From Leadbetterella byssophila DSM 17132 (GTDB lineage: Bacteria; Bacteroidota; Bacteroidia; Cytophagales; Spirosomataceae): DNA of 64,000 bases. The position numbers and the translations under genes were made by a program. The number at the start of each line of letters is the position of its first letter. Position 1 is the first letter of the stretch. Below are positions 25,954-34,617 of the stretch, one piece after another. A model generated the notes under the pieces. It was not told the DNA's origin and searched no databases. It saw only the letters and a program-made list of their open reading frames with translations. The stretch is from contig NC_014655.1 in NCBI RefSeq assembly GCF_000166395.1, positions 3,720,001-3,784,000 of the forward strand. The letters run 5' to 3'.

Positions 25954-25960
25954 GGTAGGG

Positions 25961-26668
25961 TTATAGTTTACATCCAAATGCCAAGTCGCCCGCATCACCA
26001 AGGCCCGGCACTATGTAAAATTTTTCGTTCATTTCACGGTCTACATCTCCTATCCAAAGTTTACACTCGGGCAGGGTTTCACGGATATAGTTCATGCCAT
26101 CTACACTTGCTATGACACATACGATATGGGTGTTCTTAGGTTTTCCGTATTGAGTGAGGGTTCTGTAAGCTTTTTCTAGGGATTTTCCTGTGGCCAAAAT
26201 GGGGTCGCAGAGAATAAGGGTCTTGTTTTCTACGGAAGGGCTGGTAATATAATCCAGTTCTACTTTGAAGTTTTGGTCAGCAGCATGTGATCCTCTATAT
26301 GCTCCTATAAATGCACTTTCTGCCTTGTCAAAGAAGTTAATTACCCCTTGGAAAAGAGGTAAGGATGCACGTAACACAGTGGCTACTACCGGTTGGTCAG
26401 CCGTCCTATAAGTAGATTTTGTGCCCAAAACGGTTTCAACCTCAATCGGTTCATATTCCATGGTTTTCGAAATCTCATAGGCAAAGATTTCACCCATTCG
26501 CTCCAGATTTCTGCGAAATCTCATGGAGTCCTTTTGAATTTCTTTGTCTCTTATCTCAGATAAGAAATTTTTAGCGATGGAGTTCTTTTCGGAAAGTATC
26601 AAAGGAATTGGGTCTTTAAAATTGAACAAATGTAATAAACTCTGATATTTTTTTTCTAATGTGATCAT
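25961..26668 (-). CDS. upp: Uracil phosphoribosyltransferase
   Basis: Pyrimidine salvage: uracil plus PRPP to UMP. The 235-residue protein shows the family signatures: RDKEIQKDSMRFRRNLERMGE (about 37-56), ADQPVVATVLRASLPLFQG (about 90-108), the PRPP loop LILCDPILATGKSLEKA (about 152-168) and the uracil-binding GLGDAGDLAFG at the C-terminus. It is about 20 residues longer than average because of an N-terminal extension (MITLEKKYQSLLHLF). The ATG at 26668 is the only good start seen. An MFS transporter gene follows after 7 bases. The gene is divergent from the Anbu operon, with 93 bases between them. Confidence 0.93.
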   Translation of the reverse strand: MITLEKKYQSLLHLFNFKDPIPLILSEKNSIAKNFLSEIRDKEIQKDSMRFRRNLERMGEIFAYEISKTMEYEPIEVETVLGTKSTYRTADQPVVATVLRASLPLFQGVINFFDKAESAFIGAYRGSHAADQNFKVELDYITSPSVENKTLILCDPILATGKSLEKAYRTLTQYGKPKNTHIVCVIASVDGMNYIRETLPECKLWIGDVDREMNEKFYIVPGLGDAGDLAFGCKL

Positions 26669-26761
26669 AAATAAATGTAGTTGTAGCGTAGGCTAGTCAT
26701 TTCTATTGTTATATTCGTTTTTTTCAAAATTTAATTCCAAAGACAAGAATCCTTCACGGCT

Positions 26762-27718
26762 ATGTTATCTAGGGTTGCTGATTCGGTTTACTGGATGGGT
26801 CGCTACATCGAAAGAGTAGAGAACTACGCCAGATTTATGAGTGTAAATATCAATCTGTCCTGCGATCTTCCGGAGGTTATCACTGATCATTGGCAGGTTT
26901 TACTGGAGGCCACCCAGGATAAATTCACTTATGATCAGTTCTATGCCCAGATAACAGAAGATCAGATTATAGACTTCATGACCTTTGATGCTCGAAATCC
27001 GAATTCCATTTATAGCATGTTAGGAAATGCCAGGGAGAACGTCAGGACGGTAAAGGAAGTAGTGCCAAAGGAATTTTGGGAGTCCCTCAATAAGTTTTAT
27101 TTGAGATTCAAGAATTATACTTTCGAAGCGCATCATGATCTGGAAAGTATGTTAGAGTTTTATGATGGGATCAAACAACAATGTCATTTTTTAACAGGTA
27201 TGCTAGATGCCTGCCTAACCCGAAACGAAGCCTATTATTTCTGGATCCTGGGGAAGTTTATTGAACGTGCAGATAAAACCTCACGTTTTCTGGATATTGG
27301 GTATTTTAAGAATGAAGAGAAATCTATGAACTCCCATGATTTCTTAATTTGGGGAGCCGTTTTAAAGTCGGTTTCCGCTTTTAATATGTACCGACAGCAG
27401 TACAAGAGTTTGAACCAAACCAATATTATAGAATTTCTTATCAAAGACAGAAGTTTTCCTAGAGCCATCTGCTTCTCATTAAAGAAGGCAGAATATGCTT
27501 TATACAAGATTTCGGGATCCCGTCCTCAAAATGGATACAGGAATAGTGCTGAAAAGCAGATATCTGAACTCAATCATAAGATAGATTTCACGGAAACTTC
27601 TGAAATCTTAGAGATGGGGCTGCATCAATTTTTGAATGATTTTCAAATCGCCAATAATAAGTTGGATGCAGAAATATATAAGATCTATTTCGATGTAAGT
27701 GGAGGCGTACAATATTAA
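26762..27718 (+). CDS. Alpha-E domain protein (DUF403)
   Basis: A 318-residue, mostly helical protein of the alpha-E family. The defining N-terminus is clear: MLSRVADSVYWMGRYIERVENYARFM (quoted in part; residues 1-25), with later family blocks TGMLDACLTRNEAYYFWILGKFIERADKTSRFLDIGYF (about 140-178, again summarised by ERADKTSR). The biochemical role is unknown. Alpha-E genes are nearly always found with a DUF404/DUF407 circularly permuted ATP-grasp gene, a transglutaminase gene and often an Anbu peptidase gene, a set proposed to make or remove a peptide-like tag. Here the transglutaminase and Anbu follow at once (12-base gap to Anbu), but no ATP-grasp gene is present in the window. Confidence 0.9.
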   Translation: MLSRVADSVYWMGRYIERVENYARFMSVNINLSCDLPEVITDHWQVLLEATQDKFTYDQFYAQITEDQIIDFMTFDARNPNSIYSMLGNARENVRTVKEVVPKEFWESLNKFYLRFKNYTFEAHHDLESMLEFYDGIKQQCHFLTGMLDACLTRNEAYYFWILGKFIERADKTSRFLDIGYFKNEEKSMNSHDFLIWGAVLKSVSAFNMYRQQYKSLNQTNIIEFLIKDRSFPRAICFSLKKAEYALYKISGSRPQNGYRNSAEKQISELNHKIDFTETSEILEMGLHQFLNDFQIANNKLDAEIYKIYFDVSGGVQY

Positions 27719-27730
27719 TTTTTATACTAT

Positions 27731-28459
27731 ATGACCTTTTGTTTGGGTGTAAAGACAGCAGATGGCCTAGTGGCATTGGCAGATAGAAGAATCACTTCAG
27801 GAAGTGAAGTGTCTAGTGAAAAAAAGGTTTCCATACACCAGATTCAAAACCACTCTTTGTTTATCATGACTGCCGGCTTACGGTCAGTAAGAGACAAAGC
27901 CATTACCTATTTCCAGGAGGTCCTGGAAGATGATACGGCCCAATTTGAGAAATTATATCAGGCGGTAAATTCCTTAGGGGCAAAGATCAAGAAGGTTAGG
28001 GAAGAAGATGAGGCCATATTGCTAAAATCAGGTTTGAGTTTTAACCTCTCGGCCATTATAGGAGGACAACTGGAAAAAGATAAGGAGCATAAGCTCTTCC
28101 TACTGTATCCGGAAGGGAATTGGATAGAAGTCTCTGAAGGTTCCCCTTTTATTATTATTGGAAATTCAGGTTATGGTAAACCCATCCTGTATCGCAATAT
28201 GAAATATACCACTCCCCTGGATGAGGTGTTGAGATTAGGATTCTTAGCTTTTGATTCTACGAGGGTGAGTGCGAATGATGTAGATTTCCCTATTGATGTT
28301 TTACTGTATGAGAAGGACAGTTTTAATATAGTGGAACACATGTACGAAAAGCAGGATTTGGAACATATATCCTATCAATGGAATGCTTTACTTAAGAATT
28401 CTGTCCAAAAACTTCCAGTGGACTGGATTGATCCACTTTTGCGAAAAAGACAACTATGA
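27731..28459 (+). CDS. Anbu-type proteasome-like peptidase
   Basis: A 242-residue member of the N-terminal nucleophile hydrolase superfamily, closest to Anbu (ancestral beta subunit, also called bacterial proteasome-like or HslV-like peptidase). After Met removal the N-terminal residue is Thr (MTFCLGVKTADGLVALADRR), the expected nucleophile; the conserved Asp in ALADRRITSG and the Lys in SSEKKVSIHQI correspond to catalytic positions in the fold. The remaining part, including LSAIIGG and NSGYGKPIL, fits a single beta-subunit domain. Known Anbu proteins form open helical or ring-like assemblies without an ATPase. The gene lies between the alpha-E and transglutaminase genes; its TGA overlaps the ATG of the transglutaminase gene (ATGA). 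Confidence 0.85.
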   Translation: MTFCLGVKTADGLVALADRRITSGSEVSSEKKVSIHQIQNHSLFIMTAGLRSVRDKAITYFQEVLEDDTAQFEKLYQAVNSLGAKIKKVREEDEAILLKSGLSFNLSAIIGGQLEKDKEHKLFLLYPEGNWIEVSEGSPFIIIGNSGYGKPILYRNMKYTTPLDEVLRLGFLAFDSTRVSANDVDFPIDVLLYEKDSFNIVEHMYEKQDLEHISYQWNALLKNSVQKLPVDWIDPLLRKRQL

Positions 28460-29301
28460 TTTTAGAGGTAATCCATAAGTTAAGCTACAGGTACAGTGAG
28501 TATGTCATACTGAACCCGCATTACTTTTATCTCACCCCCCATGTTACTCCTTATCAAAGGCTCATTCAACATGAGCTATTGGTTCTTCCCCAAGCAGATA
28601 GGCTCATCAAAAACATAGATCAGGAAGGGAATCTTCAACACATTTGTTTTGTCAATACGGAAACCCAAAGATTTGAGGTACAAAGCAAGTTTATCATTGA
28701 TTCAGAGCCATTTAATACCTTTGATTTTATCTTTTTCCCTTATGAGACGGCGAAGTTGCCGTTTCGGTACCCTGAGAAATTAGCGCGTTATACAGATCTC
28801 TATTTTCAGATGGAACCCATCTCAGAGCAAGTTAGGGATTTAAGCCAAAGGTTAGTGGAGGCAAATAACTATAATACCATTGATTTTTTAATGGGTGTTA
28901 CTACATATATAAGTAGGAATTTTCGTTATATCTCTCGTGAAAGGGGCGAAGCCATGAAAGCAGAAGAAACCCTCCAATTAGGTGCGGGTTCCTGCAGGGA
29001 TTTTTCAGTGTTGATGATGGCCATTTGCAAGGCTCAAGGTATTGTAGCTCGCTTTGTTAGTGGATATCTTTTTGGAAGCGATAGACATGCGCATGATCTG
29101 CATGCGTGGGTAGAGGTTTTCCTGCCGGGAGGTGGGTGGAGAGGTTTTGACCCTACGGAAGGGCAGCCCGTAAATCTCAATTATATCACCTTAGCGAACT
29201 CCTTAGAACCAAGTGGAATCAATCCGGTCAGAGGTACTTTTAGAGGGGAAGGCCATGTAAATTCTGATCTCGAAACTTTAGTGTCCATTCGCTCAATGTA
29301 G
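28456..29301 (+). CDS. Transglutaminase-like cysteine protease family protein
   Basis: A 281-residue cytoplasmic protein with an N-terminal beta domain (Bact_transglu_N-like, about 1-85, starting MILEVIHKLSYRYSEYV) and a papain-like transglutaminase core. The catalytic triad is readable: Cys in GAGSCRDFSVLM (about 177), His in HDLHAWVEVF (about 215) and Asp in GFDPTEG (about 233). It may act as a peptidase, amidase or cross-linker. It is the last gene of the alpha-E/Anbu operon, overlapping Anbu by 4 bases, and is thus likely translated together with it. Confidence 0.9.
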   Translation: MILEVIHKLSYRYSEYVILNPHYFYLTPHVTPYQRLIQHELLVLPQADRLIKNIDQEGNLQHICFVNTETQRFEVQSKFIIDSEPFNTFDFIFFPYETAKLPFRYPEKLARYTDLYFQMEPISEQVRDLSQRLVEANNYNTIDFLMGVTTYISRNFRYISRERGEAMKAEETLQLGAGSCRDFSVLMMAICKAQGIVARFVSGYLFGSDRHAHDLHAWVEVFLPGGGWRGFDPTEGQPVNLNYITLANSLEPSGINPVRGTFRGEGHVNSDLETLVSIRSM

Positions 29302-29360
29302 ACCCCTTTTGTAGGGTAAAAACATTTTAATTTTAGTGGCAACTGTGACCTTTTTTTGAT

Positions 29361-29368
29361 TAATTTTG
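29361..29368 (+). promoter_or_regulatory. -7 element TAATTTTG of the glmM-like gene
   Basis: TAATTTTG fits TAnnTTTG and lies 19 bases upstream of the GTG start at 29388. A -33 element with normal spacing was not clear. Confidence 0.45.
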
Positions 29369-29387
29369 AACCCTAAATTCAACTCGC

Positions 29388-30776
29388 GTGACGTTAATTA
29401 AGTCAATATCTGGTATTAGAGGAACTATAGGTGGAAGAAGCGGAGAAGCTCTAACTCCCTTAGATGTAGTGAAGTTTACTGCTGCCTTTGCCCGAATGAT
29501 TCGGACAGAAGGCAATAAGAAAGTAGTAGTGGGACGTGATGCCAGACCTTCCGGAAAAATGATCTCAGATCTCGTTTGTGCTACATTAAACGGAATGGGC
29601 ATAGATGTAGTAGACTTGGGCCTGTCCACCACTCCGACCGTTGAAATGGCGGTTCCGGCAGAAGGTGCTGCAGGAGGTATCATTATCACCGCCAGTCATA
29701 ATCCGGTACAGTGGAATGCATTGAAATTACTGAACGAAAAAGGTGAATTTATCTCAGCTGCTGAGGGAGAAAGACTCTTGGAACTAGTAGATAGTGAAGA
29801 CTTTCAGTTTGCTGAAGTAAAGCAATTAGGAAAGTACGAAAGTAACGATTCTTATATCGATAAGCATATAGAAGCTATACTAGCTCTTCCTGCGGTAAAT
29901 GTAGAAGCCATCCAAAAAGCTGAATTTAAAGTAGTGGTAGATGCAGTAAACTCCTCTGGAGGAATTGCAGTCCCAAAATTACTGAAAGCCCTTGGAGTAG
30001 TTACTGTTAAAGAATTGAACTGTGAACCTACGGGCCAGTTTGCACATAATCCGGAACCCCTTCCTGAAAACCTCAGAGCTATTTCTTCAGAAATGAAGAA
30101 AGGGGATTATGATCTAGGAATAGTAGTGGATCCTGATGTAGATAGACTTGCACTTATCTGTGAAGATGGCGAGCCTTTTGGAGAAGAATACACTTTAGTG
30201 GCTGTAGCTGATTATCTGATTGGCTTAGCAAATGAAAATAAAACTACCGTTTCTAATCTGTCCTCTACGATGGCACTGAAGGATATCACCTTACAGCAAG
30301 GAGGAGTTTATTACTCTGCGGCAGTAGGAGAGGTGAATGTGGTAGAGAAAATGAAAGAAGTGAATGCCTTGATAGGTGGAGAAGGTAATGGTGGTATCAT
30401 CTATCCTGAACTCCATTACGGTAGAGATGCCTTGGTGGGGATCGCTCTGTTCCTATCTCACTTGGCTAAGTTTGATAAGCCTGTAGGATTCCTACGTAAA
30501 AAATATCCTTCCTACTTTATAGCTAAGAAAAAGATAGAATTAGAAGGCGGTATTGATGTGGATTTGATCCTTGAAAAGATCAAAGGAAAATACGCCAAAT
30601 ACGAGATAGACGTGCGTGATGGAGTTAAGATCCTATTTGAGAAGGAATGGGTTCATTTACGCAAGTCAAATACGGAACCTATCATTAGAATCTACGCTGA
30701 AAGTGAATTCGAAACCACAGCTGGAAACCTAGCAGATAAGATCATCAAGGACATCAAGGAGCTAATGAATTCTTGA
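29388..30776 (+). CDS. glmM: Phosphoglucosamine mutase / phosphohexomutase
   Basis: A 462-residue alpha-D-phosphohexomutase, most likely interconverting glucosamine-6-phosphate and glucosamine-1-phosphate on the way to UDP-GlcNAc. The N-terminal MTLIKSISGIRGTIGG is the usual Bacteroidota GlmM start, here with a GTG codon. The active-site phosphoserine loop ITASHNPVQWNALK (about 100-113), the magnesium loop VDPDVDRLA (about 247-255), the sugar loop GGEGNGGI (about 330) and the phosphate-binding KSNTEPIIRIYAES near the C-terminus are all intact. Phosphomannomutase activity cannot be excluded. The next gene, a glycosyltransferase, begins two bases after the stop. Confidence 0.88.
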   Translation: MTLIKSISGIRGTIGGRSGEALTPLDVVKFTAAFARMIRTEGNKKVVVGRDARPSGKMISDLVCATLNGMGIDVVDLGLSTTPTVEMAVPAEGAAGGIIITASHNPVQWNALKLLNEKGEFISAAEGERLLELVDSEDFQFAEVKQLGKYESNDSYIDKHIEAILALPAVNVEAIQKAEFKVVVDAVNSSGGIAVPKLLKALGVVTVKELNCEPTGQFAHNPEPLPENLRAISSEMKKGDYDLGIVVDPDVDRLALICEDGEPFGEEYTLVAVADYLIGLANENKTTVSNLSSTMALKDITLQQGGVYYSAAVGEVNVVEKMKEVNALIGGEGNGGIIYPELHYGRDALVGIALFLSHLAKFDKPVGFLRKKYPSYFIAKKKIELEGGIDVDLILEKIKGKYAKYEIDVRDGVKILFEKEWVHLRKSNTEPIIRIYAESEFETTAGNLADKIIKDIKELMNS

Positions 30777-30778
30777 TT

Positions 30779-31756
30779 ATGACTCCTCTGGTAAGCGTAC
30801 ACCTTTTGACTTATAACCACGTCACTTTCATAAGACAATCCATTGAAAGTGTAGTGGCGCAAAAAACGACTTTTCCTTTCGAAATAGTCATAGGAGACGA
30901 CTGTTCTACGGATGGCACTTCTGCTATTGTAGATGAATATGCAGCTCGTTATCCTGAACTGATCAAAGTGGTACGTGGAGAAAAGAATGGAGGTCCTCAG
31001 CCTAATTCCATCCGCATTCTTGAAAACTGCCGGGGCAAGTATATGGCGGCCTTAGAAGGTGACGACTATTGGATAGATCCATATAAACTACAGAAGCAGG
31101 CAGACTTCATGGAGGCTAATCCTGATTTTTCCATTTGCTTTACAAACAGTAGAGTAGAGTTTTTTGGAGATCAGGGCGAACCCTATCAATTGAACGATGG
31201 CTTAGAAAGGGATGTCTTCGAGTTGAAAGACCTGATCGGTGAAAAAGAAATCTGGTTTATGGGGACTGCTACCCTGTTTTATACCATGAAATCCATTTTT
31301 CCGGTGCAGCCTTGGTTCCATAAAACGAAGAGCGGGGATATTCCCATGATCATGTTAGCCGCAAGATTTGGTAAAATCAAGTACCTGCCTGACGTTACCG
31401 CAGTTTACAGAAGACACCCTGCCGGAGCGAGTAATACAGATCATAAGGACGATGCCGTCTTCTTAGAAAACCGTATCATGATGTATACTCATCTCAATGA
31501 AGATACCGGTTATGCCTTTAATAAACTGTTTAAAAGGAATCTAGGTGGATGGTATTATTTGCTCCTGAACGCTAAACAATACCGCGACGATTACTTCAAG
31601 CGTTTGCAGTTAGCTATGCGTTATATTCAACTCATGTATCCAGATATTCCTCACCTCAAAGAAGTATTCAGGGATCATATTATACCTCAGTGGGTTATGA
31701 AATTGACACGTTGGTTAAGATGGAATCTGGGCTTAATCAAAAAAACAGAAGAATAG
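30779..31756 (+). CDS. Family 2 glycosyltransferase
   Basis: A 326-residue cytoplasmic or membrane-associated GT-A fold glycosyltransferase for surface glycan synthesis. The N-terminal nucleotide-sugar site reads VSVHLLTYNHVTFIRQSIES followed by EIVIGDDCSTDGT; the metal-binding region is seen in AALEGDDYWIDPYKLQKQ (about 88-105). The lack of membrane helices and the C-terminal helical WVMKLTRWLRWN tail suggest peripheral membrane contact. It starts at ATG 30779, two bases after the glmM-like stop, so the two are co-transcribed. Donor and acceptor sugars cannot be inferred. Confidence 0.88.
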   Translation: MTPLVSVHLLTYNHVTFIRQSIESVVAQKTTFPFEIVIGDDCSTDGTSAIVDEYAARYPELIKVVRGEKNGGPQPNSIRILENCRGKYMAALEGDDYWIDPYKLQKQADFMEANPDFSICFTNSRVEFFGDQGEPYQLNDGLERDVFELKDLIGEKEIWFMGTATLFYTMKSIFPVQPWFHKTKSGDIPMIMLAARFGKIKYLPDVTAVYRRHPAGASNTDHKDDAVFLENRIMMYTHLNEDTGYAFNKLFKRNLGGWYYLLLNAKQYRDDYFKRLQLAMRYIQLMYPDIPHLKEVFRDHIIPQWVMKLTRWLRWNLGLIKKTEE

Positions 31757-31810
31757 TTGAGTAAAAGTACATTGTAAAAACCTTATTTTTAAGGTTCAAA
31801 ACTCTTTACA

Positions 31811-34588
31811 ATGAAAAGACTATTTCTATTTCTGTTATTCATCCACTCCACTTTGTCTGCTCAGTTTAAAGTAGATTATGAGAAGTTTACTTTAGACAAT
31901 GGCCTCACTGTCATCTTTCATGTTGATAAATCAGATCCTGTAGTAGCGGTTAATTTGACAGCCCATGTGGGGTCTGCCAGAGAAAAGGCTGGACGTACTG
32001 GCTTTGCTCACCTTTTTGAACATTTACTCTTCTTAGAATCTGAAAATCTAGGTAAAGGTGGTTTAGATAAACTATCCGCTAAAATTGGAGGATCCGGAGC
32101 GAACGGCTCTACCAGCAGAGATCGTACTAACTATTTACAGACTGTTCCGGCTGATGCCCTTGAAAAAATGCTTTGGGCTGAAGCAGATAAGTTGGGCTGG
32201 TTTATTAATACCGTTACTGAACCTGTTCTGGCTAAGGAAAAACAAGTGGTGAAAAATGAAAAGCGCCAAGGTGTAGATAATGCTCCTTACGGGCATACGA
32301 ATTATGTTATAGACAAAGCTTTGTATCCTGAAGATCATCCGTATAACTGGCAAGTCATAGGTTCTTTGGAAGATTTGGATAATGCCACTCTGGAAGATGT
32401 TAAAGAATTTTTTAGGAGATGGTATGTGCCAAATAACGTGACCCTAGTTGTGGCGGGTGATTTTGATCCGTCTCAAGCGAAGCAATGGGTGCATAAGTAC
32501 TTTGACGAAATAAAAAGAGGAGAAGAAATTCCAAAATTGCCCAAAAGACCGGGTGTAGTAAAAGAGATCAAAAAACTTTATCACGAAGATAACTTCGCGC
32601 GAGTACCTGCTTTGACTTATGTATGGCCAACTGTAGAGCAGTATCATCCTGATTCCTATGCTTTACGTGTATTGGCTTCTTATTTAAGCAATGGAAAAAA
32701 CGCTCCTTTTTATAAGGTTTTAGTGGAACAGCACCAATTGACCTCCAGCGTTTATGCAGATCTGTATGCCTCTGAAGTAGCCGGCCAATTCAGCCTTAGT
32801 ACCAGAGCTTTTGGCGGGAAGGATTTAGACGATGTGGCAAGTGCCTTTCAAGAAGCATTCGAGAAGTTTGAAAAAGAAGGGATCTCTGAGAAAGATCTGA
32901 ATAGAATCAAAGCAGGTCAAGAACGTTCCTTTTACTCTTCTCTTTCCAGCGTATTGGGTAAGAGTTCATCTTTAGCTCAATACAGCATTTTTGCAGGCGA
33001 TCCCGGCTTTGCTACTGAGGATATAAAGCGACTTTTAGCAGTAAGCACAGCGGATGTGAAGAGGGTTTACGAAAAGTACATCAAGGGAAAGAACTATATC
33101 GCTACCAGTTTTGTCCCCAAAGGTCAAGTGGAACTGACATTGAAGGGTTCTGTAAAAGCTGATGTAGTAGAAGAGAAGATTGTAACAGGAGCAGAGGCAA
33201 ATTTTGATGCTAGCCAGTCGGCTGAATACGTTAAAACTCCTTCAAAGATAGATCGTTCGGTGGAGCCGCCTTACGGAAAAGCCCTGAATGTGCCCGTTCC
33301 TCAAGTTTGGCAAAAGGGTTTATCTAAAGGAGCGCAGGCCTATGGAATCGTGAGCACTGAGGTGCCTTTGGTTCAAATGAATATTGTACTGAAAGGGGGA
33401 CAATTATTGGAAGATAAGCAAGGTGCGGCCCAACTGACCGCTGGAATGCTGATGACCGGCACGGCAAAGCGAACAGCGGCTGAATTAGAAGAAGCTATCC
33501 AACAATTAGGCTCGCAAATAGGTGTAAGCGCGGACAAGGAAGAGATTAGGGTTTCAGTAGTAAGCCTCAAAAGGAACTTTAATGCAACTCTGGATCTGGT
33601 TAAAGAGATCCTCCTTTCTCCAAGATGGGATGAAAAAGAATACCAATTGCTGAAGAGTGCTACTTTAGCACAATTAAAGCAAATGACTGGAAATCCTAAC
33701 TTCTTAGCTACAAGTGAATTTGATAAGCTTATATACGGTAAGGATCATGTTCTAGCCAAAAATAGATTAGGAACAGAAGAAACCATTGGAACCATAGAGT
33801 TAAGAGATCTCAAAGCGTATTATAGTAAAGCATTCGTGCCTTCGGCAGTTCGCGTTCATGCCGTAGGTGATTTGCCTCAAGGAGATGTAGTAGCCGCTAT
33901 TGAAGGAATCTTGAAAGAGTGGAAGGCCGGAACTATACAAATCCCAAATGTGCCTGAAGCCAAATCAGACGCTGTAGGGAAAATATACTTTTATGACGTT
34001 CCTGAGGCAAAGCAGTCGGTTTTAAGGATAGGAAGTTTAGCCTTGAAGGCAAACGATAAGGAATATTATCCGGCCGTAGTTTCAAACTATATACTTGGAG
34101 GAGGAGGTTTTGCCTCTCGATTAACTCAGGAATTAAGAGAAGGAAAAGGATATACTTACGGTATTAATTCAGGGTTCTTTGGTTCCAGTTTAGGCGGTTC
34201 ATTTGAGATAGGATCAGGAGTGAGAACCAATGTTACAAAGGAGTCTCTTGAATCCATTTTGAGCATTTTGAAGGCTTATCCTTCTACTTTCAGTGATCAA
34301 GATCTGGAAACCACAAAAGGCTTCTTACTGAAAAGCCAGGCACGTGCTTTTGAAACAGCTTCGGCTAAGCTAGGATTCTTAGAAAATCTAAGCAAATACG
34401 GTTGGAAGCCTACGTATATCAAAGACAGAGAGAAAATAGTTCAAAACATGACCATACCTCAGATTCAAAAATTGGCTTCTCAATACATGGATCCTCAGAA
34501 GATGGTATGGGTAGTGGTAGGAGATGCAAAAACTCAATGCCCAAGGTTAAAGGAATTGGGATTCGGAGAGCCGATATTGCTGAAATAA
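31811..34588 (+). CDS. Large M16 family zinc protease, exported
   Basis: A 925-residue two-half pitrilysin-type protease with a signal peptide (MKRLFLFLLFIHSTLSAQ). The N-terminal half holds the inverted zinc motif HLFEH (HxxEH, about residues 67-71) after GRTGFA and a downstream Glu in the EKQVVKNEKRQG region; the C-terminal half (from about 490) is the catalytically inactive partner with the substrate-binding LREGKGYTYGINSGFFG pattern. It is expected to be periplasmic and to degrade peptides. A short inverted repeat (AACCTTA/TAAGGTT) lies just upstream at 31779-31796. A second, smaller M16 gene is found at 40.5 kb. Confidence 0.9.
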   Translation: MKRLFLFLLFIHSTLSAQFKVDYEKFTLDNGLTVIFHVDKSDPVVAVNLTAHVGSAREKAGRTGFAHLFEHLLFLESENLGKGGLDKLSAKIGGSGANGSTSRDRTNYLQTVPADALEKMLWAEADKLGWFINTVTEPVLAKEKQVVKNEKRQGVDNAPYGHTNYVIDKALYPEDHPYNWQVIGSLEDLDNATLEDVKEFFRRWYVPNNVTLVVAGDFDPSQAKQWVHKYFDEIKRGEEIPKLPKRPGVVKEIKKLYHEDNFARVPALTYVWPTVEQYHPDSYALRVLASYLSNGKNAPFYKVLVEQHQLTSSVYADLYASEVAGQFSLSTRAFGGKDLDDVASAFQEAFEKFEKEGISEKDLNRIKAGQERSFYSSLSSVLGKSSSLAQYSIFAGDPGFATEDIKRLLAVSTADVKRVYEKYIKGKNYIATSFVPKGQVELTLKGSVKADVVEEKIVTGAEANFDASQSAEYVKTPSKIDRSVEPPYGKALNVPVPQVWQKGLSKGAQAYGIVSTEVPLVQMNIVLKGGQLLEDKQGAAQLTAGMLMTGTAKRTAAELEEAIQQLGSQIGVSADKEEIRVSVVSLKRNFNATLDLVKEILLSPRWDEKEYQLLKSATLAQLKQMTGNPNFLATSEFDKLIYGKDHVLAKNRLGTEETIGTIELRDLKAYYSKAFVPSAVRVHAVGDLPQGDVVAAIEGILKEWKAGTIQIPNVPEAKSDAVGKIYFYDVPEAKQSVLRIGSLALKANDKEYYPAVVSNYILGGGGFASRLTQELREGKGYTYGINSGFFGSSLGGSFEIGSGVRTNVTKESLESILSILKAYPSTFSDQDLETTKGFLLKSQARAFETASAKLGFLENLSKYGWKPTYIKDREKIVQNMTIPQIQKLASQYMDPQKMVWVVVGDAKTQCPRLKELGFGEPILLK

Positions 34589-34591
34589 AAA

Positions 34592-34617
34592 ATAAGCTCA
34601 GGGAAACCTGAGCTTAT
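34592..34617. terminator. Bidirectional terminator between the M16 and JmjC-like genes
   Basis: ATAAGCTCAGG (34592-34602) pairs exactly with CCTGAGCTTAT (34607-34617) around a GAAA loop, flanked by an A-tract. It terminates the M16 gene and the minus-strand operon that ends at 34614, whose stop codon lies inside the stem. Confidence 0.75.

Noticed and set aside
31779-31796. AACCTTA/TAAGGTT hairpin upstream of the large M16 gene as a terminator
   Set aside because: The stem is AT-rich, only seven pairs, and no T-run follows; it may be incidental.
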